From NCBI GenBank assembly GCA_039000515.1, contig JBCFYV010000001.1:55228372-55292371 (forward strand): a DNA stretch of 64,000 bases, read 5' to 3'. Source of the DNA: Timema cristinae. Lineage: Eukaryota > Arthropoda > Insecta > Phasmatodea > Timematidae. Below, in pieces: positions 35,348 to 47,665 of this stretch. How positions within the stretch are numbered: position 1 is the stretch's first letter; every line of letters starts with the position of its first letter. The notes beneath the pieces are model-generated. The model saw nothing but the letters and a program-made list of their open reading frames with translations, searched no databases and was not told the DNA's origin. The translations under genes were made by a program, and so were the position numbers.

Positions 35348-38300
35348 ATGAAGAAAATACATTCAAAGCTGGTTTCACTTCGTTTACAAATCTTTTTCAT
35401 TCTCGTTTGTTATTGCGAAGCGACGCTGGGCACCTCGGAGCAGCAGCACCAAGCGACGCCCTCACCGCCCGGCCAACCAGCGGCGTCCCCGCCACTCCGA
35501 TACGAGGCTCCGGATGACTGCCAGTGGTGGATCCGAGAGACGCCCGGCGCCGTTTCGGCAGGGGACGAGGTGGCCCTCACTTGTAAACTGCGCACCATCA
35601 ACAGTGAGTTTGATACCACCAACTTCAGCGTCATCCCGTCAGAGCACACCACCTCCCTCCGTATCGAGTGCAACGAGGTGATCATGTCTCGGAGTTCTCT
35701 TGATGACCGGAGCTTTGTACACCTGACGCGACTCCGGGAACTAATATTGGACCACTGTAAGCTCGGAAAGTGGCCGTCGGGAACTTTGACTGGCCTGAGG
35801 GACCTCCGAAACCTGACGGTAAGGACAAGAAACACGGACTGGCCCGCTATGAGCTTAGAATTGGCTCCGGAGAGTTTTTCCCCTGTAAGACAGTTAGAAA
35901 GACTCGACCTCAGCTATAACAATATCTGGGCCTTTCCTGACAGTATTTTTTGTGCTCTTACGAACTTGGTTTCTCTAAATATCAGTCACAATCGACTTCA
36001 AGACATAAGTGAGGTTGGGTTCCGAGAGAAAGCCCCACCCCCTCAGCCCCTTATCAGCACCCACGACGACGGAGGAAACTCTGGCCACGATGCCCCACCT
36101 GAAGCATTGTCACCCTCGGTTTCATCACCTTGCAGCCTCGACATCCAAATTCTCGATGCTTCTTTCAACCACTTTGTTCTGATGCCAACAAATGGCTTCA
36201 GCGCCCTCCGCCGCCTCCAAGAACTTTATCTTCATGATAATGAGATCTCTATGATCGCAGATCGTGCCCTGGGAGGATTAAAGGAACTACAGATGTTTGA
36301 CATTTCCAATAACAAGATTGTTGCTCTGCCACCAGAACTGTTCAGGGATTGTATCCAAGTCATTAAAGAAATTTATCTTCAGAACAACTCAATTAGCGTG
36401 CTAGCACCAGGGCTTTTTGCCAACCTTGGACACCTTCTCGCCCTTGACTTGTCACGTAACCAGTTGACAAGCGCTTGGATCAACAGTGGTACATTCTCCG
36501 GCCTCATCCGTCTCGTTCTCCTCAATTTGTCTCATAACAGGATCACAAAGCTTGATCCTACTTTTTTCCGTGACTTATACACTCTTCAAATATTAAATTT
36601 GGAACACAACCAGATTGAAACTATTCCTGCAGACACTTTTGCTCCTATGAACAATCTCCACACGCTTGTTTTGTCATACAATAGGATAAGTTACTTAGAT
36701 GGTTATTCCATGAATGGTTTGTACGTTTTGAGTCTACTCTCTCTTGATAATAATATATTAGAAACTGTGCATCCCGATGCTTTTAGAAATTGTAGTAGTC
36801 TGCAAGATTTGAATCTTAACGGAAACGTTTTAACTGCAGTGCCACTAGCTTTGAAAGATATGAGGTTACTTAGGACCGTTGACTTAGGAGAAAATTCTAT
36901 ATCAGATTTGCATGATCCAGGGTTCAAAGGTATGACCAATCTTTATGGGCTCCGCCTGATTGGAAACCAGGTGACTAACCTAACTAAAAACATGTTTGCC
37001 AATCTGCCATCACTTCAAATCCTAAACCTGGCCCGAAATAAGATACAGAGAGTGGACCACGGTACTTTTGATGCAAACAAAAACCTTCAGGCGATTCGCC
37101 TCGACGCAAATATGCTAGCAGATATTAATGGTTTATTTGGTGACGTCAGCAGCCTGCTTTGGCTTAACATTTCCGACAATCAGTTGGATTGGTTTGACTA
37201 CGCACTCGTCCCTCCAGGTCTTCAATGGTTGGATCTTCATAAGAACAACATCAAAGATCTGGGAAACCATTACGAGCTAGACGCAGAGCTACGTATGCAA
37301 ACACTAGACGCCAGCTTTAACAAGTTAACGCGTGTCTCTTCCTCTTCGATCCCTAATAGCGTTGAGCTACTCTTCTTGAATGATAATCTGATACACACCG
37401 TTGAGCCTCATACGTTTCTCAAGAAAAATAATCTCACAAGAGTAGATCTGTATGCAAACCAAATAGTCAGTATGGAACTGAATGCTCTAAGACTTACTCG
37501 TGTGGAAGCTGATAGACCATTGCCAAACTTTTATATTGGAGGTAACCCCTTCCAATGTGATTGCACAATGGAATGGCTGCAAAGGATAAACACACTGGAT
37601 CATCTTCGCCAGCATCCACATGTCATGGACCTGGAAAGTATTTACTGCAAGCTTCTCTACAACAGGTATAGGACTTATATTCCTCTCATAGAGGCAGAGT
37701 CTTCTCAGTTTCTATGTACTTACAAGACCCACTGCTTCGCACTATGCCACTGCTGTGTCTTTGATGCTTGTGACTGTGAAATGACGTGTCCGTCCAATTG
37801 CACTTGCTACCACGATCAGTCATGGTCGGCGAACATTGTGGAATGTTCTGGGATCGAATACACCAACATGCCAAACCGTATACCTATGGACGCAACTGAG
37901 GTGTACCTAGACGGTAACAACTTTGGAGAGCTGTCGAGCCATTCCTTCATAGGACGGAAGAACCTGAAAGTTCTCTACGCAAACAACTCAAACATTGCGG
38001 CAATTTATAATCACACTTTTAGTGGGCTAAGACGACTTAGCGTGTTACATTTAGAAAACAACCATATTAAGGAACTTCAAGGATTTGAACTACAAAGTTT
38101 AGAGAATCTTAGAGAATTGTATCTTCAACGCAATAAAATTCAGTCGATAGGCAATAGAACGTTTGTGCATTTGGAACAGCTGGAGGTGCTTCGAATTGAT
38201 GGGAATAGACTGTCAACCTTCCCAGTGTGGCAGTTTTCTCTGAATCCTTACCTAGTAGAGATAGGTCTAGGCGCCAACCAGTGGTCCTGTGACTGCCAGT

Positions 38301-39339
38301 ACTTACGATTATTTCACACCTGGCTACAAGGTAATTACGTAAAAGTAGTAGACGCTAATAAAGTTGTGTGCGTGTTCAACAATTTGACGAATGCTGTTGG
38401 TCCACCTTTGGCTGACTTTAACGCAACGTCCTGCACCACTTTTATGGGTGGCTCCAGAGCAGTCGTCGAAAGCCAAGTCATAAAAGATTACCTACCATTG
38501 CTTCTAGTGACATTGTGTGTGTTTATAACATCTATAGGGTTGGTTTTCTGTGCTTTTTACTACCGCCGTGAACTTAGAGTGTGGGTATACTCGAGGTGTG
38601 GGCTCAGAATGTGCTACAAGACAACGGCGTTCGAAGAAGAACAGGACCGAGACAGGCTTTTTGATGCGTATGTCAGCTATAGTGTGAAGGATGATGGCTT
38701 TGTTAACCAGGTTCTTGCTCCAGGTTTAGAACAAAGTGACCCAGCGTACCGACTGTGTCTCCATTACAGAGACTTCAACGTCAGCGCCTATGTGGCTGAC
38801 ACCATAGTAGAGGCAGTGGAATCGTCAAGAAGGACCGTCGTGGTGCTTTCCAAGAACTTTTTGCACTCTGAGTGGTGCCGATTCGAGTTCAAGTCAGCCC
38901 TCCACGAAGTGCTTAAAGACAGGAGGCGCCGGTTGATAATTGTAGTCCTAGGGAGCTCCCTCAGAGGGATCTGGACCCAGACCTACGGCTCTACCTTAAG
39001 ACGAACACGTGTATAGAATGGGGAGACCGACTCTTCTGGCAAAAGCTTAAATTTGCGATGCCAGATGTGAGGAAGGCCTCCAGGAGCCGAACCTCTTCTG
39101 TGAGACACCACACCCATCATCCTCTTCACCAAAGAGCACCCGTAAACGTGTACGCAACGACGGGTTCGAGCCCAGCCAGTTTTGACAGGAGTCGGAGTCC
39201 CGGTCTGCCACCCCCACTGCCACCCCAGCCAGGGGTGGGGAAACTTTTGCCCCCATTCCTCCACCCTCACAACCACCTCCAGACCATCGACAGAGGACAG
39301 GCACCGCGACGATTGCCACCGCAGCCGCTCTGGGCGTAG
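35348..39339 (+). CDS. Tollo: Toll-like receptor Tollo (Toll-8), single exon, one frameshift
   Basis: Type I transmembrane LRR receptor of the Tollo/Toll-6 group, known in insects for epithelial patterning and immune or glycan-related signalling. In order: signal peptide (about 1-27); CQWW and LRR blocks (about 100-730), broken by a Pro/His/Ser-rich insert at 228-262; LRR-CT from 733 (NPFQCDC); cysteine cluster 795-820; second LRR block to about 975; LRR-CT at 977 (NQWSCDC); membrane helix about 1048-1072; TIR from about 1104 with box 1 FDAYVSY and box 2 [10 protein letters not shown]. After Gly1202 (38951-38953) one base is missing: the assembled frame ends at 39016, but TIR box 3 (LFW, 39031-39039) and a Pro-rich tail containing VNVYATT continue in the next frame to TAG at 39337. 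With that frame the length is about 1330 residues, normal for Tollo. The start ATG has an A-rich context and directly precedes the signal peptide. Toll-6 is the main alternative; the tail and TIR wording favour Tollo. Confidence 0.95.
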
Positions 39340-41552
39340 CGGATATTACGCCGCAGGTAAGATCACCCACCTGTCGACTTTATTCATTTCCTCTCTTTGG
39401 CTTAGTCTCTTTTAATTAAAATATCTTATCAGATGAAGGAAATGTAATTGATTATTTCAGGAGAACATTCTTCTTCATACTTGTTTAACCATTATATTAA
39501 ATTTGACTTTAAGTCATCTTTTTGATAACTTAAATATACACTGATTTTTGTAGCTAGGATATTCTAAATAGTTGTATCAGGAATAATAACTCATTTTTAC
39601 CTAATTGTTACTACCACGAAGAAACTACAGTGGTTGGTGCTTTGTTTTCATAGACGTCAGTGACATTTTATATAGTACAGTACAATTTTATGTATATCAA
39701 CTGCTTACCATTCAGTAAACAAAAACTAGAAAAGTTACTTTTACCTTTGACATAACTTTTTAGCGGAAATATAATCTCCTTCACAAACCTAGCATCCAAC
39801 ACATACTCCAACAAAAATAATTTAATTCAAAAATACATGTGTTGTAAAAAAAATCAACAAATATAAAGAAAATTACAGCTTTTACAAAGTTTAAACTTAA
39901 GAGGACTTAAACATATGAACTTTTTGCTCAATATTCTGAGTTACTAGTGTGTTTTAAAAAAATATGTATTTAGGGTTTATTAAAATTTAAATATTTGTCA
40001 AAGATGAAGAAATTACCAAGAATATGTTATTCTTTAAATTCAGTAAACACAAAAATCAAAATATTGCACAAATATTAAGATATTTTTAATTTAAATGTTT
40101 TTAATGTTATTATTGTTTTACTTACCCCTGATTTTAATTTATTGGTTACAACTATTTAAAAAAAAATAGAACCCTGAAATGCCCAAATTTCCCATAGAGG
40201 AGTTGTAATAATCTAAGGAAATTTATAAATAACTCCACAAGTATTGCACCAAAAAATATTCTTATTTCATTTAATATTAATTTAGTACATCTCAAGTAAA
40301 TTGTTCCTAATCCCTAAAAGGTTATTATTATTATTTTAAATATGTCCTTTAATAATGGGTCACCTTAATTCATAACTCCTGAATATAAAAATATTTCATC
40401 ACAAAGTGGACTTAAAAATTAGGGTATGTTTCAAGAGGTGACGTCCTCGTAATTTTTGTAATATACTACTGCTTATACAAACAGATCATCAAATATAATC
40501 TAATATTCTTAAAATGTATTTATTTGCATGAACTACTAAAAATTGTCTTAAAAAATGTGATCGCTGATTCTCACCGAATGTGTTCAAGATATTTAGAGAA
40601 TGTGTCTTCTAAGGCTGTTAAACCTCCTCTTAGAGGTTTTATCGAACATTCTTGGGGTATTTTTTTATTTAATCCTAACGCAGTATTAAGGCTTACTTTC
40701 CTAATCACTTGTGTATGGCATTATGAACTTTTAAATTAATTATCTCACTATTAAAGTAGGTACACTAGAATATAGAAGACAAACTTACCAGTTGTTCTAT
40801 ATGGTTTATATATATATTACCTTACATGACAAAAACAAGTTAGTTTATAATATTCGAAAACAAGGTGCTTAGGAAGATATTTAGTCCAAAAAGGGATGCG
40901 GATACTGGAGAATGATGAGGGTACATAATGATGAGTTACACACACTGTACTCATCACAAGACATTTTAGGAAAATCAAGTATCTTGGATTACGGTGCAGC
41001 GCGAATAGGGTGATTCTAGAACATTGTTCAGGGTAGTGACTGATAGGAAAGTATTAAGATTTAGGAACTATAATCGATTCGGATTTCACCACAAGTGTGA
41101 TTTCAACTGTCAATATACTTATTTCCGTTGATAGCAACACATACTTAAATGAACATGTCCTCACAATTATATAAATGGCAAATAGGAAGCTTAAAAACCA
41201 CTTAAACTATCCTCAACTATACATAATTTATTCTTTGGTGAACCTTTTAAAACATTTTTAAATAACCAACCATATATTAAATCCAATGGAACTTCTTGGA
41301 CGTCTGCAAAGAAGCTCATTACTCCGGTAGGCGGTCCTCTTAAGCGTCTGTAAAAACATCAAATACAGCAAAGTTTACTAATAATCTATTTAAATATCTG
41401 TATATTTAAAACAATTGCCTTTGAAAGCTGTCATCTGTTTTTATAAAAATTAATATATAGGGCTAATTTCAAAACAAAGGTCCAGTCAGTTTATGATTTA
41501 AAAATAAATAACTTAAAATAAAACATTACATTATATCGATTTTTTACTATAT
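39340..41552. other. Tollo 3' flank, AT-rich, otherwise unassigned
   Basis: Probably starts with 3' UTR. A strong splice-donor-like CAG then GTAAGA sits at 39354-39362, just past the stop. No second Toll gene or other coding region is present. The 71-codon frame at 40524-40739 has no recognisable motif. Confidence 0.5.
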
Positions 41553-41735
41553 AGCACCGCGTCTTACTACCCACCTGGGGTGTACGACTATGTAATAAAT
41601 ACATTAATGTGTTAGGGATGAGAAAGGTTCACTTTATTGAAAGTGCCCCCCACACTTGCGTGGAGGATGGTAAAAACCAGTGCACTCGACTGGTATCGAA
41701 CCCCTAACTCTCTAGCAAATTATTTATTTGCTTAC
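41553..41735 (-). repeat. SINE family C, reverse, head missing
   Basis: Reverse 3' module (TAGCACCGCGTCTTACTACCC), shortened body, and the B-box region GGTATCGAACCCC. The head cannot be recognised. Confidence 0.75.
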
Positions 41736-41819
41736 GGTGTGGCATTAGAAAATTATTCCGTTAAACTTAGGTAGTATCTCTGTACAACTAAAAATCACAA
41801 AATTGTATTAATATATTTG

Positions 41820-43130
41820 CCAATATATCAGAAAATAATGGGTTTATAAAAATATATTTCAAATAAAAGATATTTTAATAACACTACAATTTACAATGAT
41901 AAGTTATTTAGTATCTAAAATAGTTGCGGATATATGGAGATTTTTGTAACAGTAAAGTACCCTAAAAGTCATTTTCATTGTGAAAATGAAAAAGGTAATT
42001 TTGTTTATAATCTTAATCAACGCCTAGACACGAATATTAATCAAAGTCGTTACTGCCAATTTCGAGAAAAAAGATTTTATTCTCTTTTAACCCTTTAGTA
42101 AACTCCTCTTAATTTTAGGGTTAGACAGACACACAGAGAGCCGGCATAGCAAAAAAACCTTTTTAGGGTCGGAGGGTCGTGAAACGTCGACATCCATCAA
42201 TATCTCAGGTTAGATATTTTTGATGGTCATAATACTTTACCTTAAGTGTTGGAAAGTCTATTAATTATGTATTTGTGTGTGTGTATAGCTTGAAAAATAT
42301 TGGTTATATAAACATATATTTCAAGTAAACGCTATTTAATATAAATTATTATTATTATTATTGTTAGCACCGCGTCTTACTACCCGTTCGGGTTATACGC
42401 ACTTACGCTAATGTGTAATGGAAGGGTGATTGTGAGATGAAATGGAGGACCTACAGTTTAACGTGGGATCCGAACCACGGTGGAGGCCTGGCATTCCCCA
42501 CATTCACAAGATGTCTTGTCAGAGGTGAAGGAAGGGTTTGGTAATCAGATAAATTTGTGCCGGAACCGAGGATTGAACCCCGGCCGCCAGCATAGAAGTC
42601 TGACACCTTACCCCTAGACCACCAGGTCACCGACTTAAATATAAATAGATCTACATGTATGCAATGATAAGTAATTTCATATCTCAAAAACTTACGGTGA
42701 TATAATTAAAACTTAGAATTTACGCATTAGATCGAACCCTTAAAGTTATTTTGACATCAAATTGAGAGTAGCCATTTGGTTTGTAATATAGATCAAAGCT
42801 TAGAAATAAAATGTATTCAAAGTCGTTAAAGCTTATTTTGATTAAATCGATTTTTTCTCTTTCCGCCACTAAGGAAACTACCCTTAATTTGAGGGTTGGA
42901 TATCCAATTCCAAAAACGTATCGGGGCAGCCCTGTTAAAATCCTAGATACTAAGTTTCAGCCCAATCGGTAACATAGTTTATACTCTAGTTGGAGGTATA
43001 GACAAACAGACGGAAATTCAAAAAAACAAACTTTTTTTGGATTCGGGGTGTCATGAAACTTTGACATTTATCAAAATCTCGAGTTCGATTTTTCTAACGA
43101 TCACAATACTTTCTCTACCTGTAAGACATC
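41820..43130 (+). repeat. Two tandem copies of an unclassified repeat, second split by a SINE
   Basis: Copy 1 (41820 to about 42290) and copy 2 (about 42290-43130) share ordered landmarks: TATATTTCAA, ACAATGATAAGT, TCAAAGTCGTT, CCTTAATTT or CTTAATTTTAGGGTT, ACAGAC, a run of A with CTTTTTT, GGGT..GTCATGAAAC or GTCGTGAAACG, ATCAATATCTC or ATCAAAATCTC, and CACAATACTTT or CATAATACTTT. Copy 2 is longer and holds a family B SINE at 42365. The end of the unit resembles the 3' part of an arthropod LINE, but no coding sequence was found. Confidence 0.6.
42365..42634 (-). repeat. SINE family B, full length, reverse
   Basis: (TTA)n tail just before TTAGCACCGCGTCTTACTAC, B body, B box GAGGATTGAACCCCGG and head ending ACCACCAGGTCACC. 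Flanking TTTAATATAAAT and TTAAATATAAAT are a possible imperfect duplication. It interrupts the second copy of the tandem repeat above. Confidence 0.93.
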
Positions 43131-43439
43131 GAGAAAATAAAAACATCTCAATACATTCGACTAATTATTTGAGCCCCAAACTTCCCGCCAAAGACAAACC
43201 AGACATAACGATATGGAAGCCTTTGTCTGCGCACCCATAAATGGGGGAACTACTAGCTTGGACAAACAACACACACACAAACCAATTCTAGAATATTCAA
43301 ACGCATTTTCTTTAAATTATTTACAATCCCTCCATACATTATAATAGGCCTAATTATTTTCTTATCTACTCTATGGCGTTATGAACTTGAAAAATCACTG
43401 CCACACTTACAAAAGTACACCATCTATCCATATCTTAAA

Positions 43440-43635
43440 CTAGTTCTATCCAGTCCACCTCATTACATCATTAGCTCTTTCAGGTCAATTCTAATGTTAT
43501 AATCCCATCTTCGTCTAGGCCTTTCCAATGGTCTCTTCCCATTGGGTTTGCCATCAGTATCCTGAACACGGTTCTAGATTCTCCTATTCGTACTCCATGT
43601 CCTGCCCACCGTAATACACAAGACTTGAATATCCT
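43440..43635 (-). pseudogene. Non-LTR retrotransposon RT C-terminal fragment
   Basis: On - the frame reads VLRWAGHGVRIGESRT, FRILMANPMGRDHW and a short degraded remainder. RLRWAGHVxRMxExRTxxRxL followed by PxGRRxxGRP is the standard ending of many arthropod LINE reverse transcriptases. Only this C-terminal piece is present, with substitutions and no upstream RT domain. A family D SINE begins at its right side. It differs in sequence from the LINE pieces at 47331 and 57505. Confidence 0.75.
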
Positions 43636-43925
43636 GATGACCTCGTGGTCTTGGGGTAACGTTCTCGCCTCAGGATCCGATGTCTGTGAGTTCAAGCCCA
43701 GCCGGTGTCCACGGATTTTTCTTGAGTGAGATCCGTATCACAAATCCCCCTCAGAGGGAAAGTAAAGCTGTTGGTTTTATGTAAAAGAACCCAGGAACTT
43801 ATGAGATATGAAATTATCTTCCCCGGCAAAATTGGTACACTTTTCACTCTTGCTCATAGACATTCTCGTATGTTGATATATTCGGTCAGCTCAGAAAGTG
43901 CAAGTTAAATAACTCAAATAAATTA
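43632..43925 (+). repeat. SINE family D
   Basis: tRNA-like head (TGACCTCGTGGTCTTGGGG, B box TGAGTTCAAGCCC), unique body, and a 3' end CAGAAAGTGCAAGTTAAATA followed by CTCAAATAAAT. The 3' end matches that of the copy at 52676, not the A/B/C module. Confidence 0.7.
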
Positions 43926-44039
43926 AATTTTTAAATTATGACTATCCAAAAAATGTATGTTGATGAATTAAGGGTGTATAACTCATTATTAAGGTACCTT
44001 CTCCACTCTCAAATAGCCTTGCCCTTTTTATTAAATATA

Positions 44040-44297
44040 ATAATATAATATTTAGCACCGCATCTTACTACCCGTTCGAGTTATACGCTTTAAGTACTAA
44101 TTACGCTAATGGATTAGGAATTGGGATGGTTGAATCAGAGGAAGTGAACCCTCATTTGCGTGGAGGGAGAGTGGAAAACCATTTAGGAAAAATCACCCCC
44201 AGTTTACCCGACCGAGATTCGAACCTCGATCTCCCCATCCTCAGCAGTCTAGCTCAACACGACAAGCGCGTTAGCCAACTACACCATTGAGGCGGGT
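44040..44297 (-). repeat. SINE family A, full length, reverse
   Basis: Reverse 3' module TTAGCACCGCATCTTACTAC, body, B box GATTCGAACCTCG, and head ending ACACCATTGAGGCGGG. CCCTTTT occurs on both sides (about 44023 and 44297) and may be a short duplication. Confidence 0.92.
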
Positions 44298-44911
44298 CCC
44301 TTTTCAATAAAAACATTTTTTTATGTACAAATCATATTATTTTGGCTCCATCCGGGATCCCCCTGAGGTCCTTTAGATCTGCTATTAGACTCTTTCACTA
44401 CATGGTTGCGGATACTGCCAAGACTGTGTAGTGATTAAAGTAATGAAAAATAACTTTTAAAAAAACGTGGTTGTCACGACAAAAGAGTGACAAGACAAAA
44501 AAAAAAAAAAAAGTAACATCCTATCAAAGTGTGGAGACTTGCCTCTTTCCAAGAGGGAGTTTACTTCTTTACAACTTGCGAAACACCCCCTAGCCCTTGT
44601 GACTCTTATCGCGTCAGAACATTCGGTGTGACGGGTCATTTGCTCGAAGCTATGTAGTAGAAACTTCCAAAAACACACACCTACACCGGCTACAGAAGTC
44701 TAAGGATGGCGAGACGCGCAACCAAAGCTACAATAGGATTCGGGAAGAAAGGATCATTTAGAAAATTAAAACCCATCTTTAGCGGTTAATATTGAACAAA
44801 TTTTAATCTATTGTTATTATAACATTATAAATAGGCCTATTGATATCAATCAAAAATGACAAAAGCTGCAGTTGGAAATTGTTTTAGTAACTTGTATTAA
44901 ACCAATTAAGT
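44298..44911. other. Unassigned
   Basis: An A-run lies at 44498-44512. The 73-codon frame on - at 44457-44678 starts from this low-complexity zone and has no recognisable motif. Confidence 0.4.
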
Positions 44912-45140
44912 GGTGATATCATCTAAGGTGTCACTCTAGCAATAGACCAAACTTCTGATGAGAGGGACCAGGGTTCTAATCGTGGTGAAGTCTTATTCTT
45001 GGATGGTTTTTCACTCTCTATCCACGCAAATGCGGATAAACTCCCACTAAGCTTAACCATCAAATCCTTAACACACTAGCAGCGAAACTAGTACATCTGT
45101 GTGTTATCCGAACGGTATTATGACGCAATATTATAAAAAA
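44912..45140 (+). repeat. SINE family C, diverged
   Basis: Head scrap ATCTAAGGTGTCACTCTAGC with AATAGACCAAACTTCTGATG, B-box region AGGGTTCTAATCG, body and a mutated 3' module ending ATTATGACGCAATATTA. Confidence 0.75.
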
Positions 45141-45216
45141 CTACTTTTATTTAACTGCCAAAAATATCCTTTAATTCTAAATGGTAATGTATTGTCCTTA
45201 TCTCTCAAAAACACTT

Positions 45217-45475
45217 CAGTGGCCGCATGGTCTAAGGCGCTACTCTGGCAGTAAACCAGACTGTCGATGACAGGGGGATCTGAGTTTTAATCTCGGTTGG
45301 GTGTATTGGGGGTGGTTTTCCCAAAAGATTTTCCATTCTCTCACCATGACAATGCCGGTAGACTTTATTTATATACATTTATACATAACATTTTCCATCC
45401 TTAAAACCATCAGCGTAACTAGTATAAAAGTGTCTAACCCGAAAGAATAGTAAGACGTGGTGCTAAAAAAATAAT
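45217..45475 (+). repeat. SINE family C, full length
   Basis: Head CAGTGGCCGCATGGTCTAAGG and CAGTAAACCAGACTGTCGATG, B-box region GAGTTTTAATCTCGG, GGGGGTGGTTTTCCC, body and 3' module ending AAGACGTGGTGCTAA. This is the best in-window reference for the source of the 50-bp satellite unit. Confidence 0.9.
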
Positions 45476-45544
45476 CTCAAATAATATTCACTTCCTCACC
45501 GTTCCTCACCTATTCTATAGCGTGATATTATGTGTGGGTGCGTG

Positions 45545-45726
45545 CGTACTGCATATTACTACCCATCTGCGCCATCCACATACCTTCTTCACTCATGAAG
45601 ACAGGGATCTGGAAGGCAGAATTTAGTGGAGACTCACACGCACTTGCGTAAGTGGAGAAAAAGACACCTTCAGTAGGCCATACACGAGGTGTCCGGATTC
45701 AACACCCCCCTCCCCCCCCCCCCCCT
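45545..45726 (-). repeat. SINE remnant, reverse, plus a C-run
   Basis: TTACTACCCATCTG, GACTCACACGCACTTGCGT and CACCTTCAGTAGGCC are diverged reverse C-type words. A C-run follows at about 45704-45725. Confidence 0.55.
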
Positions 45727-45989
45727 TACCTACACACACTCATTCTCCATCACCGGCAACCCAATTCCTTGATTAATAAATACCAATAATACTATGCCAT
45801 ATAATTTATTAGGTATAGAAACGAAAAATATCTGTTATTTTAATAATCTAATGATTTTGACAAACGATTGTCAAAGTATCATTTTATAGAAATATTAACC
45901 AATTTTATACAAAGTTATATCGCCTACAGCCATTATTAATTAAGTCAATAAATAAAAATAATGTATTGACTAAATAAAGTATATCTTAA

Positions 45990-46165
45990 CTATTATTATT
46001 AGCAGCGCGACTTACTACCCGTTCTGGTTATAGCACTTACGCTCGTGTGTAATGGTAAGGTGATTGTGAGATGAAATGGAGGACCTACAGTTTAACGTGG
46101 AATCCGAACCACGGTGGAGACCTGGCATTCCCCGCATTCACAAGATGTCTTGTCAGAGGTGAGGG
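45990..46165 (-). repeat. SINE family B, reverse, 5'-truncated
   Basis: TTA tail, mutated 3' module (TTAGCAGCGCGACTTACTAC) and B body to GTCTTGTCAGAGGTGAGG, then unrelated DNA. The tRNA head is absent, as expected for incomplete reverse transcription. Confidence 0.88.
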
Positions 46166-47330
46166 ATATATCTTAAATAAATGCATCCTTTGTCCCAGCT
46201 ACTATACAATGATCACATCAATATTTGGCTTGAGCTAGAAGGTCACGACATATTACAACTACTATATATACAGCACTGTGTACAGATCCAACTCTGAAGA
46301 GAGGTAGAGGTCATGACATCTTGCAGCTAATCTAGGCTACAAACATGGCTAGCTATTGTTTGATCGAGACAGGGTTAAGCTCTCCTCCGGTGGATCTTTT
46401 CTGGACATTCTAAGCGACTATTTGTTTCCACTTGGTTTGACTACTATCCTTTTTATTTCTTGTTTGCATTTTTTATACTGCGACACTTGCTAGAAATCGA
46501 CTTTACTTATTTAAGAAAGATACAAAAATAAATAAATTCAACCTAGTATTATTTTCCCTCTCAATCCCTCTCAAAAACATCGCTCGCTAAAATGCTAGTT
46601 TATTTAATTATTTCTCAGATTGGATTAAAATAGGTGATGTAACTTATTTTATGAAGTTGTGTAATTCTTTTTTCACTACAAAAGTAAATAATTAAATGCA
46701 GTTAGGCTACGTTTTTAAATCCTGCTTTGGCAACAGCTTTTCAAAATTAGTAGGCCTACTTTTAGAAAAATTCTTATTTAAATATAAAATTTAAACTCAA
46801 AGCAACACACACGAAAAGATATAAGATATAAAGTGTATAAAATTTATCATATATTTCCTATTAGAGTTAATAGAAGACACTAAAACTTAATGTGGAAATA
46901 TTGTCGAAATATGTTTATTTTATTTATATACATATATATGATATATATATATATATATTATTTTATCTATTTACTAAAATTACTATAAATCTTATGATTA
47001 GAAAACATATTTAAATGATGTATAAATTTGAAGTACATTCTTAGGTGATTTGTTTACTTATAAACTCGAGATAAACATGAATAGTTACTTGAATACTCCT
47101 GGCTCTTCATTTATAAATGTTTTAAATTTCCGTTTCTATTTTTCCAATCAGTCAAACTAGAACTGTAAGGAATAATAGTACTGTAGTGCAGTAACAAAAC
47201 CAAAAGCAAATATCTTATTCAATTAATGTTCATAAGGAGGATTGTTACTAGCTCTACCTTCACGTCTTAATACGCCAAGTCATGTTATCTTCAGCTGTCA
47301 CCTTTGATAGATATTATGATACCTATGAAA
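46166..47330. other. AT-rich stretch, nothing assigned
   Basis: Two related short segments (AGAAGGTCACGACATATTAC near 46230 and AGAGGTCATGACATCTTGC near 46305) are the only structure noted. No coding signal. Confidence 0.4.
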
Positions 47331-47665
47331 CCTTGAAAATATCAGGTGGACAGACAAGGTTACAAATGAATAAGACTGGGTAGGAAGAGATCCATTTTGG
47401 ATGTGATTTTTCGGTACAAAGCAAACTGGATCAGACCCATCCTTAGGAGGAACTGTTTTCTGCACGACGTCATAGAAGGAAATGTTGAGGCAAAAAAGGA
47501 GACTAGGAAGGAGGATTCGAATATTGGATGACTTAAGAAAAGAAGAAAATTCTGGGAGCTCAAGGAGGAGGCAGAGGACAGGGCTCATTGGATGTCTAAA
47601 TTCACTGACAAAAGGCATGGACCTGTCTTGAGACATAACATCTAATAATAATAATGATATAGCTT
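47331..47665 (+). mobile_element. Non-LTR retrotransposon, 5'-truncated 3' end
   Basis: The + strand contains LENIRWTDKVTNE, then with frame changes an IRHILRRN-like segment followed by FLHDVIEGNVEAKKETRKED, and ends with EEAEDRAHWM-like residues. These are C-terminal RT landmarks of a common arthropod LINE. The 3' UTR (ACCTGTCTTGAGACATAAC, then a (TAA)n tail) matches the LINE copy at 57505. The antisense 112-codon frame at 47298-47636 is incidental. Confidence 0.8.

Noticed and set aside
35410..35835. 141-codon antisense frame inside Tollo, plus others at 36703, 37686 and 38983-39370
   Set aside because: They are shadows of a well-supported receptor gene on the other strand and have no motifs of their own.
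46230..46330. Short two-copy direct repeat near AGGTCACGACAT
   Set aside because: Too short and diverged to distinguish from chance or local slippage.
47298..47636. 112-codon frame on the - strand
   Set aside because: The + strand of the same interval encodes recognisable LINE RT C-terminal residues; the - frame is incidental.
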